From the NCBI GenBank assembly GCA_963608705.1, contig CAVDHB010000038.1, positions 1 through 55,781 of the forward strand: 55,781 nucleotides of DNA. The letters are read 5' to 3'. The position numbers and the translations under genes are program-made. The notes beneath the pieces were generated by a model. That model was not told the origin of the DNA. It saw only the letters and a program-made list of their open reading frames with translations, and ran no database searches. Origin of the DNA: CAVDHB01 sp963608705 (GTDB lineage Bacteria > Bacteroidota > Bacteroidia > Bacteroidales > Bacteroidaceae). Positions 1 to 8,532 of this stretch are shown in pieces; the stretch's first letter is position 1; every line of letters starts with the position of its first letter.

Positions 1-54
1 ACTCGCGACCCCAACCTTGGCAAGGTTGTGCTCTACCAACTGAGCTATTTCCGC
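1..54 (-). tRNA. tRNA-Gly (GCC), 3' end cut by window edge
   Basis: Read on the minus strand, the gene starts with GCGGAAATAGCTCAG, the usual acceptor arm and D-arm start. It continues into a 5-bp anticodon stem with the loop TTGCCAA, giving anticodon GCC (glycine). The T-arm and 3' acceptor strand lie beyond base 1. A TAnnTTTG box lies about 20 bases upstream. Confidence 0.93.
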
Positions 55-74
55 ATTTATTTCAACAACGGATG

Positions 75-82
75 CAAAGGTA
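75..82 (-). promoter_or_regulatory. -7 box TACCTTTG for tRNA-Gly
   Basis: The minus strand reads TACCTTTGC, an exact match to the Bacteroidales primary-sigma -7 consensus TAnnTTTG. It ends 20 bases before the tRNA 5' end and abuts the stop codon of the upstream acyltransferase gene. Confidence 0.7.
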
Positions 83-84
83 CG

Positions 85-1113
85 TCATTTTCCCTTATCC
101 ACCAAACTTTTCTTTTTTTTTTTACCTTTTCCCATCATAAATAATAGCCAGGGCATACGCCGCAAGACGGTTTTATAAAGAAGAACGGGTATTACGGTAC
201 CGACACATATAGCTGCACACAAGGCTATTATATAGCTTCCCTCATTGAAAATGCCTATTTTCTCATAGACCAAGCGCACAAGATAGACTCCTGCCATGTG
301 AAGCAGATAGATATAGGAACTGTATGCTCCTAAACACTCAAACAAAGGTGCGGAACGTTTACGGATGGACAGGTTCACAATGCACAGACTGACCGAAAGG
401 CCACAGGCGTATCCTTGCAGTATCCTTGAAAAGGAGGTGTCGCAAGGGAGAAGGATGGCCGATATGAAAACCACAGCGGCACACAGGAGAGTCCACAGAG
501 AAGAAAGACGAGATGGATGGTGTTTCCATACAGAGAAAAGTCCCCATCCAACCACAAAGTAAGGAAGATAATGAGCCACAGAAGACAGATAACACACCGA
601 AGGCAAGGAGCAAAAAGGGAGGATGACGGACAGAAGGACTAAAATTGCGATTCCTGTCTTGGAACGGACGCACACGGCGGACACGGTGAATATAAGGAAA
701 AGGGTGTAGAGAAACCACAGGAAGGTGGCGGAACCGCCCACATCCTGATAGAAAAGCTCACACAGATAGGAGAAATCCACCGGACGTTTCACCGGGATGA
801 AGTGCTGAAGCACGAAATTCAGACCGGCGATGCAGAACGAGAGGAAGAAATAGGGCAGCATCAAACGCCGCGCCTTTTTCCCAATAAAGGGTATGAAGGA
901 TATGGGACGGCTTTCCAAGGAATGGCCGAACAGAAAACCGGCCAGACACATGAACAGCGGCATGTGGAAAAGATATACACTGTCTTTCAACAGGTGTCCC
1001 AGTTCGGGCATATAAGAGGGGGTGAAATGTCCCAAGACCACGCACAGAATGGCGAAGCCTTTGGCGATATTCACAAACTGAATCTGCGAAGAAGAGGAGA
1101 TGGTTGTATTCAT
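85..1113 (-). CDS. Acyltransferase family 3 membrane protein
   Basis: This is a polytopic inner-membrane O-acyltransferase-like protein (Acyl_transf_3 / OafA type), a family that moves acetyl or other acyl groups onto cell-surface glycans. The start chosen here gives 342 residues. The first segment IQFVNIAKGFAILCVVLGHF carries the family's early Arg/Lys-plus-His pattern (KG...GHF), and about ten hydrophobic segments follow. The open frame extends upstream to 1269, but that part overlaps argH and the argH terminator, so the ATG at 1113 is preferred. The C-terminus is Lys-rich (GKGKKKKKS), encoded by a long T/A run. There is no obvious promoter between the terminator and the start. The substrate is unknown. 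Confidence 0.85.
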   Translation of the reverse strand: MNTTISSSSQIQFVNIAKGFAILCVVLGHFTPSYMPELGHLLKDSVYLFHMPLFMCLAGFLFGHSLESRPISFIPFIGKKARRLMLPYFFLSFCIAGLNFVLQHFIPVKRPVDFSYLCELFYQDVGGSATFLWFLYTLFLIFTVSAVCVRSKTGIAILVLLSVILPFCSLPSVCYLSSVAHYLPYFVVGWGLFSVWKHHPSRLSSLWTLLCAAVVFISAILLPCDTSFSRILQGYACGLSVSLCIVNLSIRKRSAPLFECLGAYSSYIYLLHMAGVYLVRLVYEKIGIFNEGSYIIALCAAICVGTVIPVLLYKTVLRRMPWLLFMMGKGKKKKKSLVDKGK

Positions 1114-1118
1114 GTATA

Positions 1119-1156
1119 GAAAAAAGGAGGACATACGCCTTGGCGGGTGTCCTCCT
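1119..1156 (-). terminator. Intrinsic terminator of the pyrE-argH operon
   Basis: On the minus strand AGGAGGACA (1156-1148) pairs with TGTCCTCCT (1133-1125), with an inner GCC/GGC pairing in the loop, followed by a run of T. It lies 14 bases after the argH stop. The T run ends only a few bases before the acyltransferase ATG. Confidence 0.8.
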
Positions 1157-1169
1157 GATATATTGTCAG

Positions 1170-2513
1170 TTACGCATTTTCCAATAAACGCTTCTCGGCC
1201 TCTTCCATTTTCTCGAAATGGAATCCATCCTTGATGGAGCGCATATAGGCTTCGATTTTGTCGTTGCACAAATTGCCGATACTGCCCTCGTGCGTGTGGT
1301 GGATGTCTTTGTTCGGCTTAAACTTGCCAGCCTGTATCTCCAAGCCCACTTTCTTGTAAGCGTCACGGAAAGGCACACCCGCATATACTAAGCGGTTTAC
1401 TTCTTCCACGCTGAAGATATTGTCATACAACGGATTATCCAAGATATGCTCGTTTACCTGCATACGGTTGATGATGTAAGCGGCCATCTGGAGACAGTCT
1501 TCCAACTCCTTGAACGCAGGAAGGAAGACTTCCTTGATGATTTGCAAATCACGGAAGTAGCCACAGGGCAAATTGTTCATAATCAAGATAATCTGCTGGG
1601 GCAGAGCCTGAAGTTTATTGCTCTTGGCGCGTATCAGCTCGAACACGTCCGGATTCTTCTTATGGGGCATGATGCTGGAACCTGTCGTGCAGTCCTCCGG
1701 CAGCTTCACGAAACCGAAGTTCTGGGAGTTGAACATACAAGCGTCAAAGGCCAGCTTGGCCAATGTACCCGCCACGGAAGCCATGGAGAAAGCCACGTTG
1801 CGTTCGGTCTTTCCACGCCCCATCTGAGCGTAGACCACATTGTAGTCCATGCTGTCGAAGCCCAGGAGGTCAGTCGTCATCTGACGATTCAACGGGAAAG
1901 AAGAACCATATCCTGCCGCAGACCCTAACGGGTTGCGGTTGGCCATCTTGAAAGCAGCTTGCAGGTAGAGCATGTCATCGGCCAAACTCTCGGCGTAAGC
2001 GCCGAACCACAGCCCGAAACTGGACGGCATGGCGATTTGCAAATGCGTATAGCCCGGCATCAGCACATTTTTGTACTGGTTGCTCTTTGCGATAAGCTCC
2101 TCAAAGAGGTTCTCGGTAAGCTCGGTGATTTTCTTCAACGCATCCCGCATGAAGAGTTTGAGGTCGACCAATACCTGGTCGTTGCGTGAACGTCCGCTGT
2201 GAATCTTCTTGCCCATATCTCCCAATTTGCGAGTGAGCATGAGTTCTACCTGAGAATGTACGTCCTCCACACCTTCCTCGATGACGAAATCACCTTTCTC
2301 CGCACTGAGATAAATCTGCTTCAACTCTGCCAGCAAAGTTTTCAGTTCCTCTTTTTGCAGGAGACCGATACTTTCCAGCATGGTAATATGCGCCATGGAA
2401 CCAAGCACGTCATACTTGGCCAGATACAAATCCAACTCACGGTCACGACCTACGGTGAACTTCTCGATTTCCGAGGTCATCTGCACATTCTTTTCCCAAA
2501 GTTTCACTGCCAT
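1170..2513 (-). CDS. argH: Argininosuccinate lyase
   Basis: ArgH splits argininosuccinate into arginine and fumarate, the last step of arginine synthesis, as a cytosolic homotetramer. The 447-residue protein shows the fumarase/lyase superfamily signature GSSIMPHKKNP, whose Ser is the catalytic base in the flexible loop. It also has the upstream HSGRSRNDQ and GYTHLQ motifs. Length matches the Bacteroidota form, slightly shorter than the E. coli enzyme. It is the last gene of the pyrE / SRPBCC / argH operon, starting 6 bases after the SRPBCC gene, and a strong hairpin follows. Confidence 0.97.
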   Translation of the reverse strand: MAVKLWEKNVQMTSEIEKFTVGRDRELDLYLAKYDVLGSMAHITMLESIGLLQKEELKTLLAELKQIYLSAEKGDFVIEEGVEDVHSQVELMLTRKLGDMGKKIHSGRSRNDQVLVDLKLFMRDALKKITELTENLFEELIAKSNQYKNVLMPGYTHLQIAMPSSFGLWFGAYAESLADDMLYLQAAFKMANRNPLGSAAGYGSSFPLNRQMTTDLLGFDSMDYNVVYAQMGRGKTERNVAFSMASVAGTLAKLAFDACMFNSQNFGFVKLPEDCTTGSSIMPHKKNPDVFELIRAKSNKLQALPQQIILIMNNLPCGYFRDLQIIKEVFLPAFKELEDCLQMAAYIINRMQVNEHILDNPLYDNIFSVEEVNRLVYAGVPFRDAYKKVGLEIQAGKFKPNKDIHHTHEGSIGNLCNDKIEAYMRSIKDGFHFEKMEEAEKRLLENA

Positions 2514-2519
2514 CGTCTC

Positions 2520-2942
2520 TCAGATTTGGTTGTAAGGAATCATCGCCAGCACGTCAGCCATACGCTGCACACCTTCTTTCAAAGGCTTGGCCACCATTCC
2601 TTTCATGAACATATTGACTTCCGCTCTCACAGTCACGCGCATCTTGCATTCGTTCTCGTTGACAGGAAGGAGCTGAATCCACAAATTCAAGGGAATCGGG
2701 GAATGATCCGACTCGAATTTGATGCACTTGGGTTCCTCACGCTCCACGATGCGGAGTGTCTGTTCCCCGACGGGACTTACTGTGACAGTGACGGAATCCT
2801 CGTCGCACTCAAACTTCTGCACCTTGTCGGCAGGAAGACGGTCTTTTACTTTCTCTAAATTCCGAAGGTCTTTCATCTTCTCGTACACCAGCTGCTGGCT
2901 GTACGGAATCAGTTTCACATCACTTTCGTACTGTGCTTTCAT
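2520..2942 (-). CDS. SRPBCC (START-like) family protein
   Basis: This is a 140-residue cytosolic protein with the pattern of the SRPBCC / polyketide-cyclase-like fold: an N-terminal beta strand, a helix pair (YSQQLVYEKMKDLRNLEKV), a run of strands, and a long C-terminal amphipathic helix (NMFMKGMVAKPLKEGVQRMADVL). The fold normally encloses a hydrophobic ligand, but none is known here. The gene lies 4 bases after pyrE and 6 bases before argH, so the three are co-transcribed. The same order occurs widely in Bacteroidales, which suggests a conserved but unexplained link. Confidence 0.85.
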   Translation of the reverse strand: MKAQYESDVKLIPYSQQLVYEKMKDLRNLEKVKDRLPADKVQKFECDEDSVTVTVSPVGEQTLRIVEREEPKCIKFESDHSPIPLNLWIQLLPVNENECKMRVTVRAEVNMFMKGMVAKPLKEGVQRMADVLAMIPYNQI

Positions 2943-2946
2943 ACAC

Positions 2947-3579
2947 TTATTTCATCCAGTTAGCGGGGTCTTTGCGCCAAGTGTGCAATACCTCCACGTC
3001 CTTCTCCTCGATATATCCTGTATACAGAGCTGTCTCAGCCACCGCCTCATAGTTGGTCAAGGTGATAAGATTCACATCCGCTTTTTTAAACGCTTCGACA
3101 GCCTGAGGGAAACCGTAAGTGAAAGAAGCGACCATTCCCAACACTTCTCCGCCGTTTTTACGGATAGCGTCCACCGCTTTCAAGCTGCTTCCGCCGGTGG
3201 AAATCAAGTCTTCCAATACCACAATCTTTGAACCAGGACGCATCTCACCCTCAATGAGGTTCTCCAATCCATGGTCTTTGGGTTTGGAGCGCACGTACAC
3301 AAAAGGCAAGTTTAACTGATCTGCCACCAACGCTCCCTGAGGGATGGCTCCAGTGGCCACTCCTGCGATGGCTTCCACTTCCGGGAAGTTCTCTAACACC
3401 AGACGGGCTGACTCAATCTTCACAAAAGAGCGTAAGTCGGGATAAGACAGGGTTTTGCGGTTGTCGCAGTAAAAGGGGGATTTCCATCCAGAAGCCCATG
3501 TAAACGGATTATTAGGCTGCAATTTAATCGCTTTCACCTGAAGCAATTTAGCGGCAAAGATTTTAGCTAATGATTCCAT
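2947..3579 (-). CDS. pyrE: Orotate phosphoribosyltransferase
   Basis: PyrE joins orotate to PRPP to make OMP in UMP synthesis. The 210-residue protein has the PRPP-binding motif VVLEDLISTGGSS and the conserved catalytic-loop region RSKPKDHG. The length is normal for the family. It is the first gene of a three-gene operon, with the SRPBCC gene 4 bases downstream. A -7 box lies about 50 bases upstream of the ATG, so a leader is expected, but no attenuator-like hairpin with a T run is visible in it. Confidence 0.97.
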   Translation of the reverse strand: MESLAKIFAAKLLQVKAIKLQPNNPFTWASGWKSPFYCDNRKTLSYPDLRSFVKIESARLVLENFPEVEAIAGVATGAIPQGALVADQLNLPFVYVRSKPKDHGLENLIEGEMRPGSKIVVLEDLISTGGSSLKAVDAIRKNGGEVLGMVASFTYGFPQAVEAFKKADVNLITLTNYEAVAETALYTGYIEEKDVEVLHTWRKDPANWMK

Positions 3580-3629
3580 ATAACAATTCTATTCGTTAAT
3601 TTACTATACTCTACGATTCTATTTCTCCG

Positions 3630-3637
3630 CAAAGATA
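3630..3637 (-). promoter_or_regulatory. -7 box TATCTTTG for the pyrE operon
   Basis: The minus strand reads TATCTTTGCGG, an exact TAnnTTTG match, 51 bases upstream of the pyrE ATG. The remaining bases up to the fimbrillin gene end at 3730 show no other recognisable feature. Confidence 0.7.
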
Positions 3638-3729
3638 CTAAGATTATTTCAAATAGAGACAATCCATCGGGAAAGAAAAGCCGATACTCCGCCACTCAGA
3701 TGAAAGTACAGACCAATCCAAACGCCGCT

Positions 3730-5070
3730 TTAACGAGCAGTATAATTCACGCTGATTAAATGAAGGGCAAAGTCTGAAACTTGCTCCGCTTTCGTACCTC
3801 TCACCTCTGAATTAGCTGTACCACCTAATAATCTTGCTGCTTTTGTCCACTTGGCAATGTCGTCAGCAGTCGAAATTGTGACTACCACCATCCGTCTTTT
3901 ATCAGTCTCTTCTTTGTCATCTGCGTAGATAACGCCCATTACTCGATTCGCATATTTTTCTGTCAATAGTTTCTTCATATCGTCTGAAGAGACTTCCTTC
4001 CTGTAAAAGTCGGATTTGAACTCCCCGTCATCTACGGTACAAATACCAATCAAACGCCCCCTAATATTATCATGATCCTTCAGCTGATCTCGCTGAGAAA
4101 GTGAAATGGCCTCTGCCATCGTATAAGGATGCGTTTTACTTCCATCATTTTCAATACCGTTAAAATTATCCTCCACAGTCTCGCCAAGGACATTATCCTC
4201 TCCCCACCCATCAATGGATACATCTAAACTTTCAACCAATTGACCATGTATAGTACCCGATTTGGAAAGTTGAGTTTGGAATTTGTAAGACTTTCCTTCC
4301 TTAATGACATCTCCCATTTTAAATTTATACACAAAACGGCCATGGAGAGGATGAGAAAACACCAAGTACTTACCCTCCAAATCAGCAGGAAGTAGAACCG
4401 CTTTGGACACCGAAAGCTTGGTATTTTCCTGCGATATATCCGTCTTGAGATACACTGTACCTATCGTATCGTTTCTCACTGTAAGTATGTTGGTTGAAAG
4501 ATCCAAAGCTCCTTTAACAGGCACATCCGTCAGACTGATCTGCAAACCGTCCAAGCTTTCCACACCTTGTCCAGCTTCCACAACGACTTGTAAATAAGAA
4601 AGTCTATGAGTGAAACGCAAGGGTATTTGGACATTAGTCTTAGTTTTCGATTCCGACTTTGCATAAAGTAAATCTGCCTTACGATTAGCATGTACTGGAA
4701 GTTCAATCGAATAGATAGAATTATCTATAAGATCAGCCTGATAGGGATAATATGCCACAAAATCATAAGGCCAATCTTCACCTTTAGGATAATAAAGAGG
4801 AGATTGAACACTTAAGAAAGTGTTAGAATTTTCTGACCTTACATGTGGCACATTCTTGCGAAACGCTGAACGGAAAGATTCTGACGACATGATTTGGAAC
4901 ACACCAATCGTGTCTCCTATTTGCCAACTATCCACAGATGCACGTGTCTGAATCGAAGTGATGAACTGAATCGGCTGTTCAGAAGAAGAAATACTCAACT
5001 CTTCTGTAGGTTGCTTACAGGAAGTGATGGTTACAAAAAGAACCAACACAATCAATGCTAATTGCTTCAT
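3730..5070 (-). CDS. Fimbrillin-like surface lipoprotein with C-terminal DUF6359-like domain
   Basis: This is a predicted outer-membrane lipoprotein of 446 residues from the chosen start. The signal peptide MKQLALIVLVLFVTITSC ends in a lipobox Cys at residue 18. The in-frame ATG nine codons upstream would put charged and polar residues before the signal and is not preferred. After the lipobox comes a fimbrillin/Mfa-like beta domain (TRASVDSWQIGDTIGVF, PYDFVAYYPYQ, FTHRLSYLQVVVE), typical of Bacteroidales fimbrial or surface lipoproteins. The C-terminal 140 residues (SKTHPYTMAEAISL ... RGRLIGICT) resemble DUF6359. The gene looks more AT-rich than its neighbours and stands alone between two housekeeping operons. 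Whether it forms a fimbria is not shown; no assembly genes are near. Confidence 0.85.
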   Translation of the reverse strand: MKQLALIVLVLFVTITSCKQPTEELSISSSEQPIQFITSIQTRASVDSWQIGDTIGVFQIMSSESFRSAFRKNVPHVRSENSNTFLSVQSPLYYPKGEDWPYDFVAYYPYQADLIDNSIYSIELPVHANRKADLLYAKSESKTKTNVQIPLRFTHRLSYLQVVVEAGQGVESLDGLQISLTDVPVKGALDLSTNILTVRNDTIGTVYLKTDISQENTKLSVSKAVLLPADLEGKYLVFSHPLHGRFVYKFKMGDVIKEGKSYKFQTQLSKSGTIHGQLVESLDVSIDGWGEDNVLGETVEDNFNGIENDGSKTHPYTMAEAISLSQRDQLKDHDNIRGRLIGICTVDDGEFKSDFYRKEVSSDDMKKLLTEKYANRVMGVIYADDKEETDKRRMVVVTISTADDIAKWTKAARLLGGTANSEVRGTKAEQVSDFALHLISVNYTAR

Positions 5071-5235
5071 AAAAGTAAAAATTAAATCATACAACAACTA
5101 CTATCGTAGCAATATTAATGAAAGAAGTTTAATGGGGACTTTTATCTCTGCCAGAACCTACACTTTGTCGTAAATTCAGATTAGACACTGTCAAATCATA
5201 ATGAAACAGGAAAGTCCTTTTACCTGTTTACGGCT

Positions 5236-5243
5236 CAAAGATA
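5236..5243 (-). promoter_or_regulatory. -7 box TATCTTTG, probably for the fimbrillin-like gene
   Basis: The minus strand reads TATCTTTGAG, an exact TAnnTTTG match about 165 bases upstream of the ATG at 5070. TTTC lies 18 bases further upstream as a possible -33 element. This implies an untypically long leader for the region 5071-5230, in which no gene is seen. Confidence 0.55.
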
Positions 5244-5335
5244 AGGGATATAATTTACATAGAAAGAAAATTGGACACTTTTACTACTAGAATTTTGTTT
5301 TATTAGATATAATTCCCCAAGGATGTAAATATATA

Positions 5336-5370
5336 ATAAAAAAGAGGATGCACCATCACGATGCATCCTC
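5336..5370 (-). terminator. Intrinsic terminator of the ribosomal supercluster
   Basis: On the minus strand GAGGATGCA (5370-5362) pairs perfectly with TGCATCCTC (5352-5344) around a 9-base loop, followed by six T. It lies 20 bases after the rplQ stop and closes the 17-kb operon. Confidence 0.88.
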
Positions 5371-5390
5371 CACGTATGAGAAGAAAAAAT

Positions 5391-5900
5391 TTATTCTGCT
5401 TTAGCTTCGTTATTCTCTGCTTTCGGTTCTTCAGCTTTTGGCTCAGCAGTATTTGCAGCAACTTCAGCCTCAGCCTTAGCAGCAGACTTACGAGAACGAC
5501 GGGTACGTGTAGCCTTCTTAGTCGCAGTCTTGGCCATGTTCTCATCAAAGTCAACCAATTCGATGAAGCACATTTCTGCCCTATCGTTCTTACGCTCGCC
5601 CAATTTAATGATACGGGTGTAACCACCAGGACGATCACCTACTTTAGCGATAATTTCACCGAAAAGTCTCTTGATAGACTCTTTATCTTGAAGATAGCTG
5701 AACACCACACGGCGAGAATTGGTAGTGTCGTTTTTGGCTTTAGTAACCAAAGGCTCAACGAATTTCTTCAACTCTTTGGCCTTTGCGAGAGTCGTAGTGA
5801 TTCTTTTGTGCTTGAACAGAGAGATAGCCATGTTTGAAAGCATTGCTTTTCTGTGGGAAGCAGTACGGCTCAGGTGATTGAATTTCTTATTATGTCTCAT
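5391..5900 (-). CDS. rplQ: 50S ribosomal protein L17
   Basis: L17 is a large-subunit protein near the exit tunnel. The N-terminus (MRHNKKFNHLSRTASHRKAM) is the family signature. The core ends near residue 120 and is followed by a low-complexity tail rich in Lys, Ala and Glu (about 125-169), which makes the protein longer (169) than the roughly 127 residues of E. coli. Such tails are usual in Bacteroidota. It is the last gene of the alpha part of the supercluster, 6 bases after rpoA. Confidence 0.97.
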   Translation of the reverse strand: MRHNKKFNHLSRTASHRKAMLSNMAISLFKHKRITTTLAKAKELKKFVEPLVTKAKNDTTNSRRVVFSYLQDKESIKRLFGEIIAKVGDRPGGYTRIIKLGERKNDRAEMCFIELVDFDENMAKTATKKATRTRRSRKSAAKAEAEVAANTAEPKAEEPKAENNEAKAE

Positions 5901-5906
5901 TTTTGT

Positions 5907-6899
5907 TTATTCTTTTTCTAATTTGTACTTAGATATGTCCATTCCAAACGAAAGATTCAGACTCTCGAGCAAATCATCAAGCTCAGTGAGCGATTTCTTA
6001 CCGAAGTTGCGGAATTTCAAGAGGTCGGTCTTGTTGAACTGCACCAAGTCGCCCAATGTTTCCACATCAGCGGCCTTCAAGCAATTCAAGGCACGGACTG
6101 ACAAGTTCATGTCTACAAGCTTGGTCTTCAACAATTGGCGCATATGCAGCACTTCCTCATCAAATTCTTCGTTGTTGTCTACATCCGAGTTCTCAAGCGT
6201 AATCTTCTCGTCAGAGAACAACATGAAGTGATAGATAAGAATCTTGGCAGCCTCTTTTAACGCATCCTTCGGGTGTATGGAACCATCCGTGGTGACCTCA
6301 ATGACGAGCTTCTCGAAGTCGGTCTTTTGCTCGACACGATAGTTCTCCACTGCATACTTCACATTACGGATTGGAGTATAGATGGAATCTATTGGTAAAA
6401 CATTCACATCTGTACAGAACTGACGGTTTTCATCAGCGGGCACATAACCACGGCCTTTGTTAATCGTCAGATCAATTTGCATGGTCGCTTTTTGATCCAA
6501 ATGACAAATAACTAAGTCAGGATTTAACACTTCAAACCCAGTCAAATATTTACCAATGTCACCTGCCTTGAATTCTGTTGAATTTTCGACATTAATGCTA
6601 ACTTTCTCTGTCTCGAACTCTTCCACAATCTGTTTGAAACGCACTTGTTTCAAGTTCAAGATGATGTTTGTGACATCCTCTTTTACTCCCGGAATAGAAG
6701 CGAACTCGTGTTCAACTCCGGCAATGCGAATGGTATTGATTGCAAAGCCTTCGAGGGAGGAGAGAAGTATACGGCGTAAAGCATTACCGATTGTAATACC
6801 GAAGCCCGGTTCCAATGGACGGAATTCGAATTTACCATAATGGTTATCCGCCTCTAACATTAATACCTTATCAGGTTTTTGAAATGCTAATATCGCCAT
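5907..6899 (-). CDS. rpoA: RNA polymerase subunit alpha
   Basis: The alpha subunit dimerises to start RNA polymerase assembly and contacts upstream DNA and activators. In 330 residues it has the N-terminal assembly domain (PLEPGFGITIGNALRRILLSS) and, after an acidic linker (NSDVDNNEEFDEE), the helix-hairpin-helix C-terminal domain (LSVRALNCLKAADVETLGDL ... FGKKSLTEL). It lies between rpsD and rplQ as in the standard alpha operon. Confidence 0.98.
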   Translation of the reverse strand: MAILAFQKPDKVLMLEADNHYGKFEFRPLEPGFGITIGNALRRILLSSLEGFAINTIRIAGVEHEFASIPGVKEDVTNIILNLKQVRFKQIVEEFETEKVSINVENSTEFKAGDIGKYLTGFEVLNPDLVICHLDQKATMQIDLTINKGRGYVPADENRQFCTDVNVLPIDSIYTPIRNVKYAVENYRVEQKTDFEKLVIEVTTDGSIHPKDALKEAAKILIYHFMLFSDEKITLENSDVDNNEEFDEEVLHMRQLLKTKLVDMNLSVRALNCLKAADVETLGDLVQFNKTDLLKFRNFGKKSLTELDDLLESLNLSFGMDISKYKLEKE

Positions 6900-6910
6900 T
6901 AACTTAATTA

Positions 6911-7519
6911 TTATTTTGAGTACAACTCAACGATTAACTGCTCTTTGATATTCTCAGGAATGTCAGCACGTTCCGGTTTGTGCAACAATTTACCAGACTT
7001 GCTGTTCTCATCCCATTCCAACCAAGGATACTTACTGTGGTTAAAACCAGCCAATGCGTTGGCTACTACCTCTAAGGATTTGGATTTCTCACGGACACCT
7101 ACAATCTGTCCGGGCTTTACAGAATAAGAAGCGATTCCTACTACTTGACCGTCTACAGTGATATGACGATGGTTCACAAGCTGACGAGCGGCAGGACGAG
7201 TGGGAGCGATTCCCAAACGGTACACCACGTTGTCAAGTCTTGATTCCAAGCTCTGCAATAACACCTCACCAGTAATACTACCCTTTTGACGTGCAGCTTT
7301 CACGAACAGATTGTGGAACTGTTTCTCCAAAACACCATAAGTGTATTTGGCTTTCTGCTTTTCAGCCAACATCTGGCCATACTCAGAAGTTTTCTTTCTT
7401 CTGTTGTTGCCATGTTGACCTGGAGCGTAATTTTTCTTGGACAAAACCTTATCAGCACCAAAGATAGCCTCACCGAAGCGGCGTGAAATTCTTGATTTCG
7501 GTCCTGTATATCTAGCCAT
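6911..7519 (-). CDS. rpsD: 30S ribosomal protein S4
   Basis: S4 nucleates small-subunit assembly by binding the 5' domain of 16S rRNA. Its 202 residues contain the S4 RNA-binding domain (LESRLDNVVYRLGIAPTRPA ... HITVDGQVV). The N-terminal region has no zinc-binding cysteine cluster, so this is the zinc-free form. An 86-base spacer separates it from rpsK. That spacer holds a small CTTCC/GGAAG stem-loop, which is too short to call a regulatory site. Confidence 0.97.
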   Translation of the reverse strand: MARYTGPKSRISRRFGEAIFGADKVLSKKNYAPGQHGNNRRKKTSEYGQMLAEKQKAKYTYGVLEKQFHNLFVKAARQKGSITGEVLLQSLESRLDNVVYRLGIAPTRPAARQLVNHRHITVDGQVVGIASYSVKPGQIVGVREKSKSLEVVANALAGFNHSKYPWLEWDENSKSGKLLHKPERADIPENIKEQLIVELYSK

Positions 7520-7605
7520 ATTTTATGAATTCTTTTTAATAATGGATGATAGTTCTTCGTAAGCACGCACTTCCCCAAAGGAAGAACGCACTCACGGAAG
7601 TTAAT

Positions 7606-7995
7606 TTATACTCTTCTACGTTTCGGAGGACGGCAACCATTGTGGGGAAGCGGAGTCACATCGACAATCTCTGTCACTTCAATACCCGCACCATGCACCG
7701 TACGTATAGCGGATTCACGACCGTTACCCGGTCCTTTCACGTATGCTTTCACTTTACGCAAGCCCAAATCATATGCGACCTTTGCGCAATCTTGCGCTGC
7801 CATCTGAGCTGCGTAAGGAGTATTTTTCTTGGAACCACGGAAGCCCATTTTGCCGGCTGAAGACCAAGAGATCACCTGTCCCTCGCTATTGGTCAAAGAC
7901 ACAATAACATTGTTGAAAGAACTGTGAACATGCAACTGTCCCACAGCATCAACTTTTACGTTCTTCTTTTTTGCTGCAACTGCTTTCTTTGCCAT
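7606..7995 (-). CDS. rpsK: 30S ribosomal protein S11
   Basis: S11 lies on the platform of the small subunit, close to the E site. Family motifs are the central AAGKMGFRGSKKNTPYAAQ and the basic C-terminus VTPLPHNGCRPPKRRRV. The length of 129 is normal. It follows rpsM by 8 bases in the conserved rpsM-rpsK-rpsD-rpoA-rplQ order. Confidence 0.97.
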   Translation of the reverse strand: MAKKAVAAKKKNVKVDAVGQLHVHSSFNNVIVSLTNSEGQVISWSSAGKMGFRGSKKNTPYAAQMAAQDCAKVAYDLGLRKVKAYVKGPGNGRESAIRTVHGAGIEVTEIVDVTPLPHNGCRPPKRRRV

Positions 7996-8003
7996 ATCAA
8001 ATA

Positions 8004-8384
8004 TTATTTAGTAGCTTTCTTCTTATTAGCGACAGTTTTCTTCTTACCCTTACGTGTGCGGGCATTGTTCTTCGTGCTCTGTCCACGTACAGGAAGTCCC
8101 AAACGATGACGGATTCCACGGTAGCAACCGATATCCATCAAACGCTTGATATTCATCTGGATTTCGGAACGCAAGTCTCCTTCAACTCGGTATTCAGCGG
8201 AGATTACCTCACGAATCTTGGCAGCCTGATCGTCTGTCCAGTCCTTTACCTTAATTGCTTTATCTACGCCTGCCTTGTCAAGAATCTTATCGGCACTGCT
8301 GCGACCGATGCCGAAAATATAAGTCAAAGCGATTTCTCCTCTTTTGTCTTGAGGGAGATCTACACCAACAATTCTGATTGCCAT
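8004..8384 (-). CDS. rpsM: 30S ribosomal protein S13
   Basis: S13 sits in the head of the 30S subunit and bridges to 50S. The N-terminal IRIVGVDLPQDKRGEIALTY and the C-terminal basic RGIRHRLGLPVRGQSTKNNA tail, which reaches toward P-site tRNA, are both present in the 126 residues. It lies directly after rpmJ. Confidence 0.97.
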   Translation of the reverse strand: MAIRIVGVDLPQDKRGEIALTYIFGIGRSSADKILDKAGVDKAIKVKDWTDDQAAKIREVISAEYRVEGDLRSEIQMNIKRLMDIGCYRGIRHRLGLPVRGQSTKNNARTRKGKKKTVANKKKATK

Positions 8385-8408
8385 ATCAATTCAATTTTTT
8401 CTTCTTAA

Positions 8409-8525
8409 TCAACCCTGTCGCATTTTGAACTTAGGGTTCTTTTTATTAATCACGAACAGACGCCCTTTACGACGTACAATTTTGCAGTCAGGCGTGCGCT
8501 TCTTAATAGATGCTCTCGTTTTCAT
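8409..8525 (-). CDS. rpmJ: 50S ribosomal protein L36 (zinc-free type)
   Basis: A 38-residue frame read by hand begins MKTRASIKKRTPDCKIVRRK and ends NPKFKMRQG, which is the L36 pattern. Of the usual three Cys and one His that bind zinc, only Cys14 remains; positions 11, 27 and 33 are Thr, Asn and Phe. This is therefore the C-minus (zinc-independent) form found in many Bacteroidota. It lies between infA and rpsM with short gaps. Confidence 0.95.
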   Translation of the reverse strand: MKTRASIKKRTPDCKIVRRKGRLFVINKKNPKFKMRQG

Positions 8526-8532
8526 TGTTATA

